Positions 18,148-27,177 of a stretch of DNA of 64,000 nucleotides are shown here, piece by piece; position 1 is the first letter of the stretch; each line of letters starts with the position of its first letter. Under the pieces are notes generated by a model that saw only the letters and a program-made list of their open reading frames with translations, made no database searches and was not told the DNA's origin. This stretch comes from Streptococcus sp. F0442 (lineage in GTDB: Bacteria > Bacillota > Bacilli > Lactobacillales > Streptococcaceae), in the NCBI RefSeq assembly GCF_000314795.2, contig NZ_KB373315.1, positions 308,501 to 372,500 on the forward strand, written 5' to 3'. The translations under genes and the position numbers were made by a program.

Positions 18148-18426
18148 ATGTTAAAAGAAGTATTAAACGTCGCAAAAGTTGCGAAAAAATCATCTCTCTT
18201 CTTAGGAGGGGTAGCATTTGGGACGCTTGGCTTGAAAGTCTTAGCAAGTAAAGAAGCTAAGAAAGGCTATTCTAAGGCCTTGGCTAAAGCTTACAAATTG
18301 AAAGATGGACTGGATGCATCTGTTTCTGTTGTAAAACAACACGGTGATGATGTTTTACAAGACGCTAAATATTTATACGAACAGGAAAAGAAAGAAGAAC
18401 AATTAGATAGCCTGACAGGTGAATAA
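18148..18426 (+). CDS. Small DUF6110-type protein
   Basis: 92 residues after a strong AAGGAGG. The first 30 residues include a glycine-containing hydrophobic stretch (SSLFLGGVAFGTLGLKVLA), followed by a charged helical region. Its stop lies one base before the ATPase ATG, so the two are translationally coupled. Proteins of this kind are often found beside streptococcal metal P-type ATPases; the role is unknown and could be an assembly or regulatory partner. Confidence 0.7.
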   Translation: MLKEVLNVAKVAKKSSLFLGGVAFGTLGLKVLASKEAKKGYSKALAKAYKLKDGLDASVSVVKQHGDDVLQDAKYLYEQEKKEEQLDSLTGE

Positions 18427-18427
18427 T

Positions 18428-20491
18428 ATGTCTTTTAAAGTGCTACACAGAGGATATCAACATATCCGATTATCGTCCTCGTTTTCACTGACCTTGGATA
18501 TTCAAGATTATCTTCGTTCCTTGGCTAAAGATGAAAAAGGGATCGACTCTATTCAGTTTTATATGGATCAGCAGCACTTTACTCTACGTATGAAAGAAGG
18601 CTTCTCTGTATTAGAAAATGCAGAGGCCTTTTTAAAAAAAATTGACAAGGGGAAAGTTTCGGACTTGATGACTCTTCCCATTCGTAGAGAAGAGAGTGCT
18701 TATTCAATTGTATCGGGTGCAGCGATTAAGCGTTTGCTGTTTCGAAGTTTTGTACCCTACCCTATTCGTTATATTTGGACTTTTTATCAGGCTTTGGGTT
18801 ATGTCAAAGAAGCCTATCAAACTTTAGCGCGCAAGGAACTAACCATGGAGGTCTTGGACTGTTCGGCCATTTTGTTGTCCTTGTTTATGAACCAATCCAA
18901 GACAGCTAGCAACATCATGTTTATGCTTGATTTGGGTAATCATCTGGATCAGTGGTCTTTAAAAAAAACAGCAACAGATTTGGAACAAAGCCTTCTTGCT
19001 AAAGAAAGTGATGTTTTCTTAGTGCGGGGAGACATGGTCATCAGCATCAAGAGTTCTGATGTTCAAGTAGGTGATGTATTAGTTGTCTCCCAAGGTAATG
19101 AAATCTTGTTTGACGGCCAAGTGGTTTCAGGATTAGGCATGGTCAATGAGAGTTCCTTGACTGGAGAGAGCTTCCCTGTTGAAAAGAAAGAGGGAGATTC
19201 TGTATGTGCGAATACTGTTTTGGAAACAGGAGAGTTAAGAATTCGTGTGACTGATAATCAGATAAACAGTCGTATTTTGCAACTCATCAATCTGATGAAA
19301 AAATCTGAAGAGAGTAAGAAGACAAAACAACGTCATTTTATTAGGATGGCAGACAAGGTTGTAAAATATAACTTCTTAGGTGCTGGTTTGACTTATCTGT
19401 TAACAGGTTCGTTTTCAAAAGCCATTTCCTTTTTATTGGTGGATTTTTCATGTGCTCTAAAAATATCCACACCTGTAGCCTACCTTACGGCCATAAAGGA
19501 AGGTCTAAATCGAGAAATGGTTATTAAAGATGGTGATGTATTAGAAAAATATCTGGAAGTGGATACTTTCTTGTTTGATAAAACGGGTACCATCACGACG
19601 AGTTATCCTTTGGTTGAAAAGGTTCTTCCTTTCGGAGATTATACTGAGAAAGATATTTTAAGAATAAGTGCATGTTTGGAGGAACATATCTATCATCCTA
19701 TTGCCAATGCAATTGTTAAACAAGCTGAAATTGAAGGCATTGAACACGAAGAAATGCATGGCAAGCTTCAGTATGTTGCAAGCAAAGGGATTAAATCGCA
19801 AATTGATGGTCAATCGGTTGTCATTGGAAATTATGTACTAATGCAAGACGAACAGGTAAGAATTAGTTCTGAGCAGCTGGCCTTGATTGAGCAATATAAG
19901 ACTCATTACAATTTATTGTTTTTGGCTTATAAGAAAGAATTAATTGGGATGTTTTGTATCCACACTCCCTTGAGAAGCGAGGCGAAAGTTGCATTGAAAA
20001 AGCTAAAGCGCCAAGGGAAAAAACTGATTCTGGCAACTGGTGATACGTTGGCTAGAACAGAAGAGTTGGTTAAAGATCTGCCATTTGACAACGTTTATAC
20101 TGATTTAAAACCAGATGGTAAGTTTCAGTTGGTTCAGGAATTACAGAAAGCTGGCCGAACTATTTTGATGGTTGGAGACGGGTTAAACGACTCTGCTGCC
20201 TTGACGCTTGCAGATATTGGGGTTGTGATGAATGAAAGTGCTGATATTTCTAAGCAGATGAGTGATATTTTATTATTAGATAATCGTTTAGATTTCTTCG
20301 AGGAATTGAATTCTTTATCTGAATCGTTGCAGAAATTAATTCAAAGAAATATTCAAGAAACAGTTGTAATAAATGGAAGTTTAATTGGATTTGGGTTGTT
20401 AAATTGGTTAAGCCCATCTAATCTTTCGATATTGCACAATCTGACTACTTTAAGAATCGTCCTTCGTAGTCTTTCTATTAAAAGTAGGTAA
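18428..20491 (+). CDS. P1B-like heavy-metal P-type ATPase with an S-T-P transmembrane motif
   Basis: 687 residues. It shows the actuator motif SSLTGESFPVEK, phosphorylation site FDKTGTIT, and hinge VGDGLNDSAAL. The membrane motif that is CPC or CPH in copper, zinc and cadmium pumps reads SCALKISTP here, so metal ligation must differ; CtpC-like ATPases share such a motif and are linked to manganese or zinc. No N-terminal CxxC domain is present. The ATG at 18428 is chosen over an in-frame GTG at 18419. It is the first gene of a metal-efflux cassette that also carries cadD/cadX. Confidence 0.8.
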   Translation: MSFKVLHRGYQHIRLSSSFSLTLDIQDYLRSLAKDEKGIDSIQFYMDQQHFTLRMKEGFSVLENAEAFLKKIDKGKVSDLMTLPIRREESAYSIVSGAAIKRLLFRSFVPYPIRYIWTFYQALGYVKEAYQTLARKELTMEVLDCSAILLSLFMNQSKTASNIMFMLDLGNHLDQWSLKKTATDLEQSLLAKESDVFLVRGDMVISIKSSDVQVGDVLVVSQGNEILFDGQVVSGLGMVNESSLTGESFPVEKKEGDSVCANTVLETGELRIRVTDNQINSRILQLINLMKKSEESKKTKQRHFIRMADKVVKYNFLGAGLTYLLTGSFSKAISFLLVDFSCALKISTPVAYLTAIKEGLNREMVIKDGDVLEKYLEVDTFLFDKTGTITTSYPLVEKVLPFGDYTEKDILRISACLEEHIYHPIANAIVKQAEIEGIEHEEMHGKLQYVASKGIKSQIDGQSVVIGNYVLMQDEQVRISSEQLALIEQYKTHYNLLFLAYKKELIGMFCIHTPLRSEAKVALKKLKRQGKKLILATGDTLARTEELVKDLPFDNVYTDLKPDGKFQLVQELQKAGRTILMVGDGLNDSAALTLADIGVVMNESADISKQMSDILLLDNRLDFFEELNSLSESLQKLIQRNIQETVVINGSLIGFGLLNWLSPSNLSILHNLTTLRIVLRSLSIKSR

Positions 20492-20548
20492 GAGACCGAG
20501 AAGCTGAGGTTATAAAAACTAAAAGGAGTTGTCTCATTTGAGAATAAC

Positions 20549-20640
20549 GGCTCTTTGTCAACTGTAGTGGGTTGGTGGAAAATTATACCCTGGAGAGGAC
20601 CAAATTGGTTCTCTCCTTTTAAATATTGAAAAAACCATTG
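20549..20640. mobile_element. Insertion-sequence end remnant
   Basis: GGCTCTTTGTCAACTGTAG at 20549 looks like the terminal inverted repeat of ISL3-type elements (IS1167/IS1193 group). No transposase frame is attached. The rest of 20492-20729 holds no gene I can support. Confidence 0.45.
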
Positions 20641-20729
20641 GCAGTGGACATACTTTAAGACTATATATTTCTGAAACTAGTTTCACAATACAAATATTGA
20701 CATGCAATTATTAATTGGTGGATTTTAAG

Positions 20730-20780
20730 TTGACATCTACAAAGTTTAATGTTAGAATACATTCAAAAATATATTTGAAT
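20730..20780 (+). promoter_or_regulatory. cadD promoter and ArsR-type operator
   Basis: TTGACA (20730-20735) and TAGAAT (20753-20758) with 17-base spacing, followed by the inverted repeat ATTCAAAAATATATTTGAAT at 20761-20780. The repeat resembles CadC/CadX operators and covers the expected start, so metal-free CadX would block transcription. Confidence 0.75.
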
Positions 20781-20790
20781 AAGGTGTTTT

Positions 20791-21405
20791 ATGATTCAAA
20801 ATATTGTTACTTCAATAATCCTGTATTCTGGGACAGCCGTAGACTTACTTATTATCCTAATGTTATTTTTTGCCAAAAGAAAAAGCAGAAAGGACATCAT
20901 TAACATCTATTTAGGACAATTTCTAGGCTCTGTTAGTCTAATATTCCTAAGTTTGCTTTTTGCATTTGTCTTAAATTATATTCCTAGTAAAGAGATTTTA
21001 GGTTTACTCGGTTTGATTCCAATTTTCCTAGGCCTCAAAGTTTTGCTTTTAGGAGATTCTGATGGAGAAGCTATTGCAAAAGATGGTTTGCAAAAAGACA
21101 ATAAAAACCTGATTTTTCTAGTCGCTATGATTACTTTTGCAAGTTGTGGCGCTGACAATATTGGTGTCTTTGTCCCATATTTTACCACCTTAAATTTAGC
21201 GAATTTGATAGTGACTTTACTTACTTTTCTAGTCATGATTTATCTATTGGTTTTTTCTGCCCAAAAATTGGCACAAGTCCCTTCTGTTGGAGAAACTTTG
21301 GAAAAATATAGCAGATGGTTTATTGCCGTTGTCTATTTAGGATTGGGGATGTATATCCTGATTGAAAACAACAGCTTTGACATGCTATGGGCTGTGTTAG
21401 GCTAG
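20791..21405 (+). CDS. cadD: Cadmium resistance transporter CadD
   Basis: 204 residues with five to six hydrophobic helices, starting MIQNIVTSIILYSGTAVDLL, and the segment ITFASCGADNIGVFVPYF typical of CadD. It exports Cd2+ (and possibly Zn2+) across the membrane. It is followed 11 bases later by its ArsR-type regulator, the usual cadD-cadX order in streptococcal and staphylococcal mobile DNA. Confidence 0.9.
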   Translation: MIQNIVTSIILYSGTAVDLLIILMLFFAKRKSRKDIINIYLGQFLGSVSLIFLSLLFAFVLNYIPSKEILGLLGLIPIFLGLKVLLLGDSDGEAIAKDGLQKDNKNLIFLVAMITFASCGADNIGVFVPYFTTLNLANLIVTLLTFLVMIYLLVFSAQKLAQVPSVGETLEKYSRWFIAVVYLGLGMYILIENNSFDMLWAVLG

Positions 21406-21416
21406 GAGAAAAAATT

Positions 21417-21755
21417 ATGAAAAAAGATAGTATCTGTCAAGTGGATGTTATAAATCAACAAAATGTTACAACCGCAACGAACTACCTTGAAAAGGAAAAA
21501 GTCCAAAAATCACTTCGCATTTTATCAAAATTTACCGATAATAAACAGATAAATATCATCTTTTATCTCCTTGCCGTCGAAGAACTCTGTGTCTGCGATA
21601 TAGCCTGTTTATTAAATCTCAGTATGGCATCTGCCTCCCACCATCTTCGTAAACTAGCCAATCAAAACATCTTGGACACTAGAAGAGAGGGGAAAATTAT
21701 ATATTATTTTATAAAAGATGAGGAAATCAGAGATTTTTTTAATCAACTAGGATAA
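21417..21755 (+). CDS. cadX: ArsR/SmtB-family metal repressor CadX/CadC
   Basis: 112 residues from ATG 21417 (AGGAG upstream). A winged helix is clear (LNLSMASASHHLRKLANQ recognition helix) with the metal site ELCVCD on the preceding helix, plus an N-terminal Cys (SICQVD) as in CadC. It should repress the operon through the 20761 repeat until Cd/Zn/Pb binds. The frame start at 21387 overlaps cadD and lacks a Shine-Dalgarno. Confidence 0.88.
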   Translation: MKKDSICQVDVINQQNVTTATNYLEKEKVQKSLRILSKFTDNKQINIIFYLLAVEELCVCDIACLLNLSMASASHHLRKLANQNILDTRREGKIIYYFIKDEEIRDFFNQLG

Positions 21756-21798
21756 CAACTATTTTTACTACTTTTCCATGATTATAGGGAGATTATAT

Positions 21799-21933
21799 AT
21801 GAAATTTTTTGATGAAAATTACTCACAAGAAATACCTACTCGTATCAAATGTTTAAGAAAAAAGTATAATTTAAAGCAAAGCGACCTAGGTAATGCAGGT
21901 CAAGTTAGCCAAGTTGAAAAGGGAGGAATTTGA
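21799..21933 (+). pseudogene. XRE helix-turn-helix fragment (44 residues)
   Basis: Encodes a truncated Cro/CI-type start (IKCLRKKYNLKQSDLGN) that ends in VSQVEKGGI-stop; the middle of the HTH (recognition helix region) is deleted. The end of the fragment supplies GGGAGG, which serves as the ribosome site for the next frame. Confidence 0.6.
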
Positions 21934-21939
21934 AAGAAT

Positions 21940-22287
21940 TTGTATCTTTTATTTTTTGTTTCATTTATGCCCTATGCTACTGGAATCGTTAGTAGTCATT
22001 TCATGAACCATACGGCACAGCTCTTTTACGGATTAATCGTTGTTGCTTCAACAGTAGCCAACTGGTTTTTACATAAAGTAATTGATAAACCCAATATGGA
22101 TCAGAAAGAATTACTTGAAGCTACCGCACAATATAGAAAGTTATTGATACCTGACCTAATAATTAAAGGAGTGGGATTGATTCTATCCTTAATTGTCTAT
22201 CCTCCAATTATGATGTATAGTGTTTTAATTGCGGCATTTTACATCATAACTTTAAAAACACTATCTGAAAAAAGAGTGAGTAACTAA
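21940..22287 (+). pseudogene. TMEM175/DUF1211-type protein, C-terminal half
   Basis: The frame (TTG start) has three hydrophobic segments and LYLLFFVSFMPYATGIVSSH, the start of the second half of bacterial TMEM175-like potassium channels. The first half, with the family's FSD-type motif region, is missing here but a matching N-terminal half lies at 22857, beyond an rpsI tail. It may still be translated because of the GGGAGG upstream. Confidence 0.6.
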
Positions 22288-22340
22288 AAAACGGTGACCA
22301 AAGTTAGGTGTATTATTTTAATGCTTACAGACCTAAACTA

Positions 22341-22503
22341 TTCCCCTATTTAAAAAATATTGATTCAAATTTTATGAAATTAATTAGTAGATATCGTTTT
22401 GAAAAGCCTTGATATTACGCTGTTTTTAGTCCAACTGAAACTCATACTTTCCAAACCAGGCTTGAAAAAAGCTCGTAAAGCATCACAATTTAGTAAACGT
22501 TAA
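22341..22503 (+). repeat. Cassette right end (block U) plus rpsI tail copy 3
   Basis: Block U (22341-22452) matches 29819-29930 over its length and 25070-25121 in part. It includes TTGATATTACGCTGTTTTTA and TCATACTTTCCAAACC. The tail 22453-22503 encodes [20 protein letters not shown] with synonymous changes from the native gene. It marks the right boundary of the metal-efflux cassette. Confidence 0.75.
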
Positions 22504-22562
22504 AACTTATTTAAACTTATTGAAAGCATTTCGTATCAAAAATACGGGATGCTTTTTCTGTT
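22504..22562 (+). repeat. Cassette left block D1 with terminator
   Basis: Almost identical to 28327-28385. It contains the hairpin AAAGCATTTCGTAT / ATACGGGATGCTTT with T-run (22523-22557), apparently the terminator of the rpsI gene from which the tail came. 22563-22856 holds no gene I can support. Confidence 0.7.
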
Positions 22563-22856
22563 CACCCCAAATTTTTGTAACTAGGTGATACTTGAAATTA
22601 ATACAAATTTGGTTGTTTTTGATAAATCTAAGCAACACTAAATGATGAAGTGAAAGGGGATGAATCTTTGATAGTATTCATTTATTGTGAAATATGATAT
22701 ATTTATTAATTAGATGGATGAATACTTCTAGAGTTAAATATAGCATAATAGGGACAGACTTTTTGGTTTATTTTTGTTTGTAGTCGGATTATGAAAGAAT
22801 ATCCAATATTATGCGATAAGATAGAATGTTACAAAAAAGAAAGGGGATGCAATCCG

Positions 22857-23159
22857 ATGAAGAAAGACAGATTAATTGTATTGACAGATGCTGTTCTAGC
22901 AATTATTATGACCATCTTGATTTTAGAGTTAGAAAAACCAACAACACCAAGTCTTGAAGCTTTTTGGGATTTACGGCAAAATTTCTTTGCTTGTTTTCTT
23001 TCCTTTTTCTGGTTGGGATCGTTATGGATGGCACTAAACACATTATGGGAAAAGGTTGAGAAAATTTCCTCAGAAATTATTTGGTGGAATTTGTTTCTAC
23101 TCTTGGAGCGGCAGGAGTTCTCTTTGGAGAATTTCATGCCATCCAAGATACCAGTCTGA
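22857..23159 (+). pseudogene. TMEM175/DUF1211-type protein, N-terminal half
   Basis: Starts MKKDRLIVLTDAVLAIIMTI after AAAGGGG, the conserved first helix of bacterial TMEM175 channels (RL-x-x-x-DAVxAIxMT). Homology stops near WWNLFLLL at about 23100, where the frame leaves the family and runs out. The following frame belongs to another protein, so this is a recombination junction rather than a point frameshift. Confidence 0.65.
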
Positions 23160-23425
23160 ATGATGTGGTGGACCGGATCTATATAAATGTCAAGGATTTA
23201 CCGTTTCAGTCCTTGGGAGCTTTAGCTAATATCCTGTCTGATGTTAAGAAGGGACTGATTCAAGACAGTCATATCTGGTCTTTCTTCCAGTCATTTTTCA
23301 AACAATATCAGTTGATAATCAGCTTAAATCAGATCTATCAGTTTGTCTATCTTTCTCTGATGGAGATCATGTCCTATCTTCACTTTGATTATTGGAAAAA
23401 ACGGCTCGGTCAGGAGCTAGTATGA
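23083..23425 (+). pseudogene. Unknown protein fragment fused behind the TMEM175 N-terminus
   Basis: About 114 residues, first recognisable words EFVSTLGAAGVLFGEFHA, with one glycine-rich hydrophobic stretch and an amphipathic C-terminus. No Shine-Dalgarno precedes it and its first bases coincide with the end of TMEM175 homology. I do not recognise the family. It is 13 bases upstream of the K+ channel gene, so it may be the remnant of the gene that once led that operon. Confidence 0.45.
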
Positions 23426-23438
23426 ATAAGGAGAACAA

Positions 23439-23762
23439 ATGAGACGTTTAAAAATGTTATGGCATATTATACAGGTTACGGGTTTTACTCGGTTTGCTCT
23501 GAGTTTTGTGACCTTTGTTTTTGGGTCAGGAGGCGTGCTTTTCCTAGTTGAACCTGCTATCACAAATTACGGAGACGGTCTTTGGTATGCTTTTGTGACT
23601 TCGACGACTGTCGGCTACGGGGATCTCCTAGCTGTGACCTTGATTGGAAGGATTACCAGTGTCTTCTTGACGATTTATGGGCTCATATTTTTTGGCTGTT
23701 TATCAGCTGTTATTATTAATTATTATACCGATTTAAATAAGGAAAGAGGAGAGGACAAATGA
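23439..23762 (+). CDS. Two-helix potassium channel (Ion_trans_2)
   Basis: 107 residues: helix 1 (FALSFVTFVFGSGGVLFLV), a pore loop with the selectivity filter TTVGYGD, and helix 2 (ITSVFLTIYGLIFFGCLSAVI). TVGYGD is diagnostic of K+ selectivity. It would work as a tetramer in the membrane. There is no RCK domain. The stop overlaps the DUF389 start by four bases, so the two proteins are made together. Confidence 0.88.
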   Translation: MRRLKMLWHIIQVTGFTRFALSFVTFVFGSGGVLFLVEPAITNYGDGLWYAFVTSTTVGYGDLLAVTLIGRITSVFLTIYGLIFFGCLSAVIINYYTDLNKERGEDK

Positions 23763-24808
23763 CTGCCAATTATTCAACACGGGAATACCGTGAGAAATTA
23801 TACGATGACCTTCATGTTCGATTGAGAGATACAGCGATTTTGATGTGTGCAATTTTTATTGCCTCTATCGGTCTAAATATGAATTCAACAGCTGTTATTA
23901 TTGGAGCCATGTTAATTTCACCTCTCATGACACCGATTGTTGGACTGGGATTCGGTTTAGCTATTTTTGATACGCGTTTAATCAAGCAATCTCTAGAGGT
24001 TTTATTGACTCAAGTGTTGGTCAGTTTGCTTGTCTCGACTCTGTATTTCTGGATTTCTCCCTTGTCTTATGCAAGTAGCGAGTTGATCGCACGAACCTCT
24101 CCAACCATTTGGGATGTTCTCATTGCTATTGCTGGTGGGATTGCTGGTGTGATCGGTTCAAGGAAAAAAGAAGCAAACAATATCGTGCCAGGAGTAGCCA
24201 TTGCTACAGCTTTGATGCCGCCTATCTGTACTGCTGGCTATGGTTTAGCTAATGGGAATGTACGATTTTTATTGGGGGCTCTCTATCTTTTCTTGATCAA
24301 CTGTGTCTTTATCATGCTAGCCAACATTGTTGGAACAAGAATTTTGATGAGAAAATCTCCTTTAACTTCATTTAAAGAGCTGAGCATTAAAATGAGAATT
24401 GGCTTGATTTCTTTGATTGTATTGTTGATTCTTCCAGCTAGCTATTCGGCAGTTACTCTGACAATAGAACAAGCGCGCAAAGAAGGGATCAAACAGTTTG
24501 TAGGAAAAGAGTTCGCCAATTATACGGTTATTAATCAAGTCTACAAGTCAAGTAACAATGAATTGGTCTTGACGGTTGTTGGAGATCCGATTTCAGAAGA
24601 AGAATTAGAAACACTCCACCAAAAACAAGCCTCTTACGGTATTCAATCTGTTCAATTGAAAGTGAATCAAGTTCAGAACTCGCCAACATTAGATAGTGAA
24701 GCGACCAAGGAATTTTATGAAAACATTGACAAGTATATTGATCAAAAACTCTCTGAAAAAGATTCACAAAACGATCTCGTAAAAGAAAATGAAGCAGACA
24801 AGGATTGA
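23759..24808 (+). CDS. DUF389 membrane protein
   Basis: 349 residues. The N-terminal 230 residues carry about six helices with the DUF389 signatures NSTAVIIGAMLISPLMTPI and GIATALMPPICTAGYGL-like text (here AIATALMPPICTAGYG). The C-terminal 110 residues are soluble with a charged tail. Function of the family is unknown. Coupling to a K+ channel suggests a role in ion balance or envelope stress. Confidence 0.85.
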   Translation: MTANYSTREYREKLYDDLHVRLRDTAILMCAIFIASIGLNMNSTAVIIGAMLISPLMTPIVGLGFGLAIFDTRLIKQSLEVLLTQVLVSLLVSTLYFWISPLSYASSELIARTSPTIWDVLIAIAGGIAGVIGSRKKEANNIVPGVAIATALMPPICTAGYGLANGNVRFLLGALYLFLINCVFIMLANIVGTRILMRKSPLTSFKELSIKMRIGLISLIVLLILPASYSAVTLTIEQARKEGIKQFVGKEFANYTVINQVYKSSNNELVLTVVGDPISEEELETLHQKQASYGIQSVQLKVNQVQNSPTLDSEATKEFYENIDKYIDQKLSEKDSQNDLVKENEADKD

Positions 24809-25069
24809 GGACAATGAACTGAATCGGTTTTTACGCCGTGTTTTTCTTGTATCTTCCTCTTTCTTACTTATAGCAGGTTGTTTTTGCTTGAATAAGAAAT
24901 AAATTAGAAGTTCTATCATCTAAGAAAAATGATGAAAAAAATCATTTAACTAATGGTGTGAACGTTTAGTGTTTATCAGCTCCATTCTCTGTAATTTTGG
25001 GGGTAAAATCCACACCATTTAGATAAAATTAGTTGAATTTGATTGGAAAAACGCTTTTATAAAAGCGGA
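24809..25069. other. AT-rich intergenic remnant
   Basis: No gene is supported. A short open stretch after 24830 (TTTTTCTTGTATCTTCCTC) encodes a hydrophobic, Cys-ending run like a decayed membrane or lipoprotein signal, then stops follow. Confidence 0.4.
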
Positions 25070-25172
25070 GAAAAGTCTTGATATTACGCTGTTTTTAGTC
25101 CAACTGAAATTCATACTTTCCAAACCAGGCTTGAAAAAAGCTCGTAAAGCATCACAATTTAGTAAACGTTAA
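25070..25172 (+). repeat. Cassette right end (partial block U) plus rpsI tail copy 4
   Basis: Block U shares TTGATATTACGCTGTTTTTA and the next 40 bases with 22407-22452. The tail at 25122-25172 is identical in coding sense to copy 3 ([20 protein letters not shown]). It ends the K+ channel/DUF389 cassette. Confidence 0.75.
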
Positions 25173-25390
25173 TTCGAAAGAATTACTGTACTTACAAAGA
25201 GCACCTTTCGGGGTGTTCTTTTTTATACTTTCTTACTAAATTGGTGCAATTGACACAGTTGTTGCGACTTTAGTCGCTTACAAATGTGGCTGCAATTTGA
25301 CGAAGGCAATTGCCTCAAAACGTTAATCAATACGATACAATCAACGTTTACAGACATTCAAGAATTTTCTCTTAGATGTCTTTTTTTGTC
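25173..25390 (+). repeat. Cassette left block D2: two terminators and a second rpsI end
   Basis: Closely related to 29982-30198. It holds the hairpin AAAGAGCACC / GGGGTGTTCTTT (25196-25224), the dyad GCGACTTTAGTCGC (25264-25277), and from 25315 TCAAAACGTTAATCAATACG, which is the native rpsI end and downstream flank with the native-type terminator (25353-25387). So two different rpsI ends lie 150 bases apart with no gene between, as if a cassette had been lost. Confidence 0.7.
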
Positions 25391-25423
25391 TATCTTAATT
25401 TTACAAAATGGGTGAAAAAATAT

Positions 25424-25452
25424 TTGTAAATAATTTATTTTAATGATATATT
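25424..25452 (+). promoter_or_regulatory. Malolactic operon promoter
   Basis: TTGTAA (25424-25429) and TATATT (25447-25452) spaced 17 bases, 23 bases before the mleS ATG. No MleR-type regulator gene is next to it. Confidence 0.6.
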
Positions 25453-25474
25453 CTTAGTAAAAAGGGGGTGCACT

Positions 25475-27100
25475 ATGACTGCACATGATATTTTAAACAA
25501 TCCTTTCCTTAATAAGGGAACTGCCTTTACCTTAGAGGAGCGAAAGAAACTAGGCCTTATTGGTTTACTGCCACCTTATGTTCAAACGATTGAAGAACAA
25601 GCGGCGCAAACTTATGCACAAATGCAAACAAAAGCTAATGATTTGGAAAAACGTCTTTTCTTAATGGAAATTTTTAATACCAACAGGACTCTTTTCTATT
25701 ACCTATTTTCTCAACATTTGGAAGAATTCAATCCAATTGTGTATGACCCAACCATTGCAGATACGATTGAAGGCTATAGTGATCTCTTTGTAGATCCACA
25801 ATATGCAGGATATCTTGATATTAATCATCCTGAAAATATTGAAGCTACTTTGAAAAACGCTGCCGGGGGTCACGAGATTCGTCTCATTGTTGTAACAGAT
25901 GCAGAAGGAATCCTTGGAATTGGCGACTGGGGAACAAATGGTGTTGATATTTCTGTTGGGAAATTGATGGTCTATACGGGTGCTGCTGGAATCGATCCTT
26001 CGATGGTCCTTCCTTTAGTTATCGATGCAGGGACTAACCGTGAAGAACTTCGTAACAATCCTAATTACTTAGGAAATCGTCACGAACGGGTCCGCGGAGA
26101 TCGTTACTACGACTTCATTGACCAATTTGTTCAAACAGCAGAACGTCTCTTTCCTAAACTCTACCTTCACTGGGAAGACTTCGGCCGCTTGAATGCTGCC
26201 AATATTCTTGAAAAATACCGGAAACAAATTCCAACTTTTAATGATGATATTCAAGGTACAGGAATCGTTACCTTAGGTGGTATCTTTGGTTCACTGGATA
26301 TTAGTGGTGAAAAATTAACAGATCAAGTTTATCTCTGCTATGGTGGTGGTACTGCGGGTGCAGGAATTGCCTCTCGTGTTCTTCGTGAAATGGTGAGTGA
26401 AGGTCTTTCTGAAGAAGAAGCTTATAAACGTTTCTTTATGGTTGATAAACAAGGTCTTCTCTTTGATGACATGGATGACCTAACCCCTGAACAAAAACCG
26501 TTTGCTAAGAAACGTGCTGACTTTAGTAACGCAGACAAGTTGACTGACCTGCTTGAAGTAGTGAAGACTGTGAAGCCAACCATTCTTGTAGGAACTTCAA
26601 CTCAACCTAATACCTTCACTAAAGAAATAGTAGAAGCTATGTGTGAAAACACAGAACGTCCGATGATTTTCCCTTTGTCAAATCCAACCAAACTAGCTGA
26701 AGCTAGTGCCAAAGATTTGATTGAATGGTCAGATGGTAAAGCTTTTGTCGCAACAGGAATTCCTGCTGATACGGTTTCTTATAAAGGTGTCGACTATGTG
26801 ATTGGTCAAGCCAATAATGCCTTGATTTACCCAGGTCTTGGTCTAGGTATGCTGGCTTCTGAAGCAAGTCTTTTGACTGATGAAATGATTGGAGCAGCAG
26901 CTCATTCATTGAGTGGTATTGTCAATCCAGGCCAACCAGGAGCTCCTGTCTTGCCACCATTCAAGTATGTAGCAGATGTTTCTATTAAAGTAGCAGAAGC
27001 AGTCGCTAAAAAAGCACAAGAGCAAGGTCTTACGCGTGCTAAGGAAACAGATATGGCCAAAGCAGTTCGTGATTTGAAGTGGTATCCAGAGTATAAATAA
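25475..27100 (+). CDS. mleS: Malolactic enzyme
   Basis: Converts L-malate to L-lactate and CO2 with NAD+ and Mn2+, giving acid tolerance. The 541 residues contain the malic-enzyme signature [16 protein letters not shown], metal ligands in [10 protein letters not shown], a Rossmann [10 protein letters not shown], and FPLSNPT. Length and the N-terminal [15 protein letters not shown] match malolactic enzymes rather than short malic enzymes. A strong AAAGGGGGTG lies before the ATG. The malate permease follows, so the pair is a complete uptake-and-decarboxylation unit inside one cassette. Confidence 0.92.
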   Translation: MTAHDILNNPFLNKGTAFTLEERKKLGLIGLLPPYVQTIEEQAAQTYAQMQTKANDLEKRLFLMEIFNTNRTLFYYLFSQHLEEFNPIVYDPTIADTIEGYSDLFVDPQYAGYLDINHPENIEATLKNAAGGHEIRLIVVTDAEGILGIGDWGTNGVDISVGKLMVYTGAAGIDPSMVLPLVIDAGTNREELRNNPNYLGNRHERVRGDRYYDFIDQFVQTAERLFPKLYLHWEDFGRLNAANILEKYRKQIPTFNDDIQGTGIVTLGGIFGSLDISGEKLTDQVYLCYGGGTAGAGIASRVLREMVSEGLSEEEAYKRFFMVDKQGLLFDDMDDLTPEQKPFAKKRADFSNADKLTDLLEVVKTVKPTILVGTSTQPNTFTKEIVEAMCENTERPMIFPLSNPTKLAEASAKDLIEWSDGKAFVATGIPADTVSYKGVDYVIGQANNALIYPGLGLGMLASEASLLTDEMIGAAAHSLSGIVNPGQPGAPVLPPFKYVADVSIKVAEAVAKKAQEQGLTRAKETDMAKAVRDLKWYPEYK

Positions 27101-27177
27101 TTCACTGTTGCTGCCTATTCTTCGCTAGCGACAGATTTGTATGGGCTGTGGACTTAAGTAATTTAGAAAGGATACCT

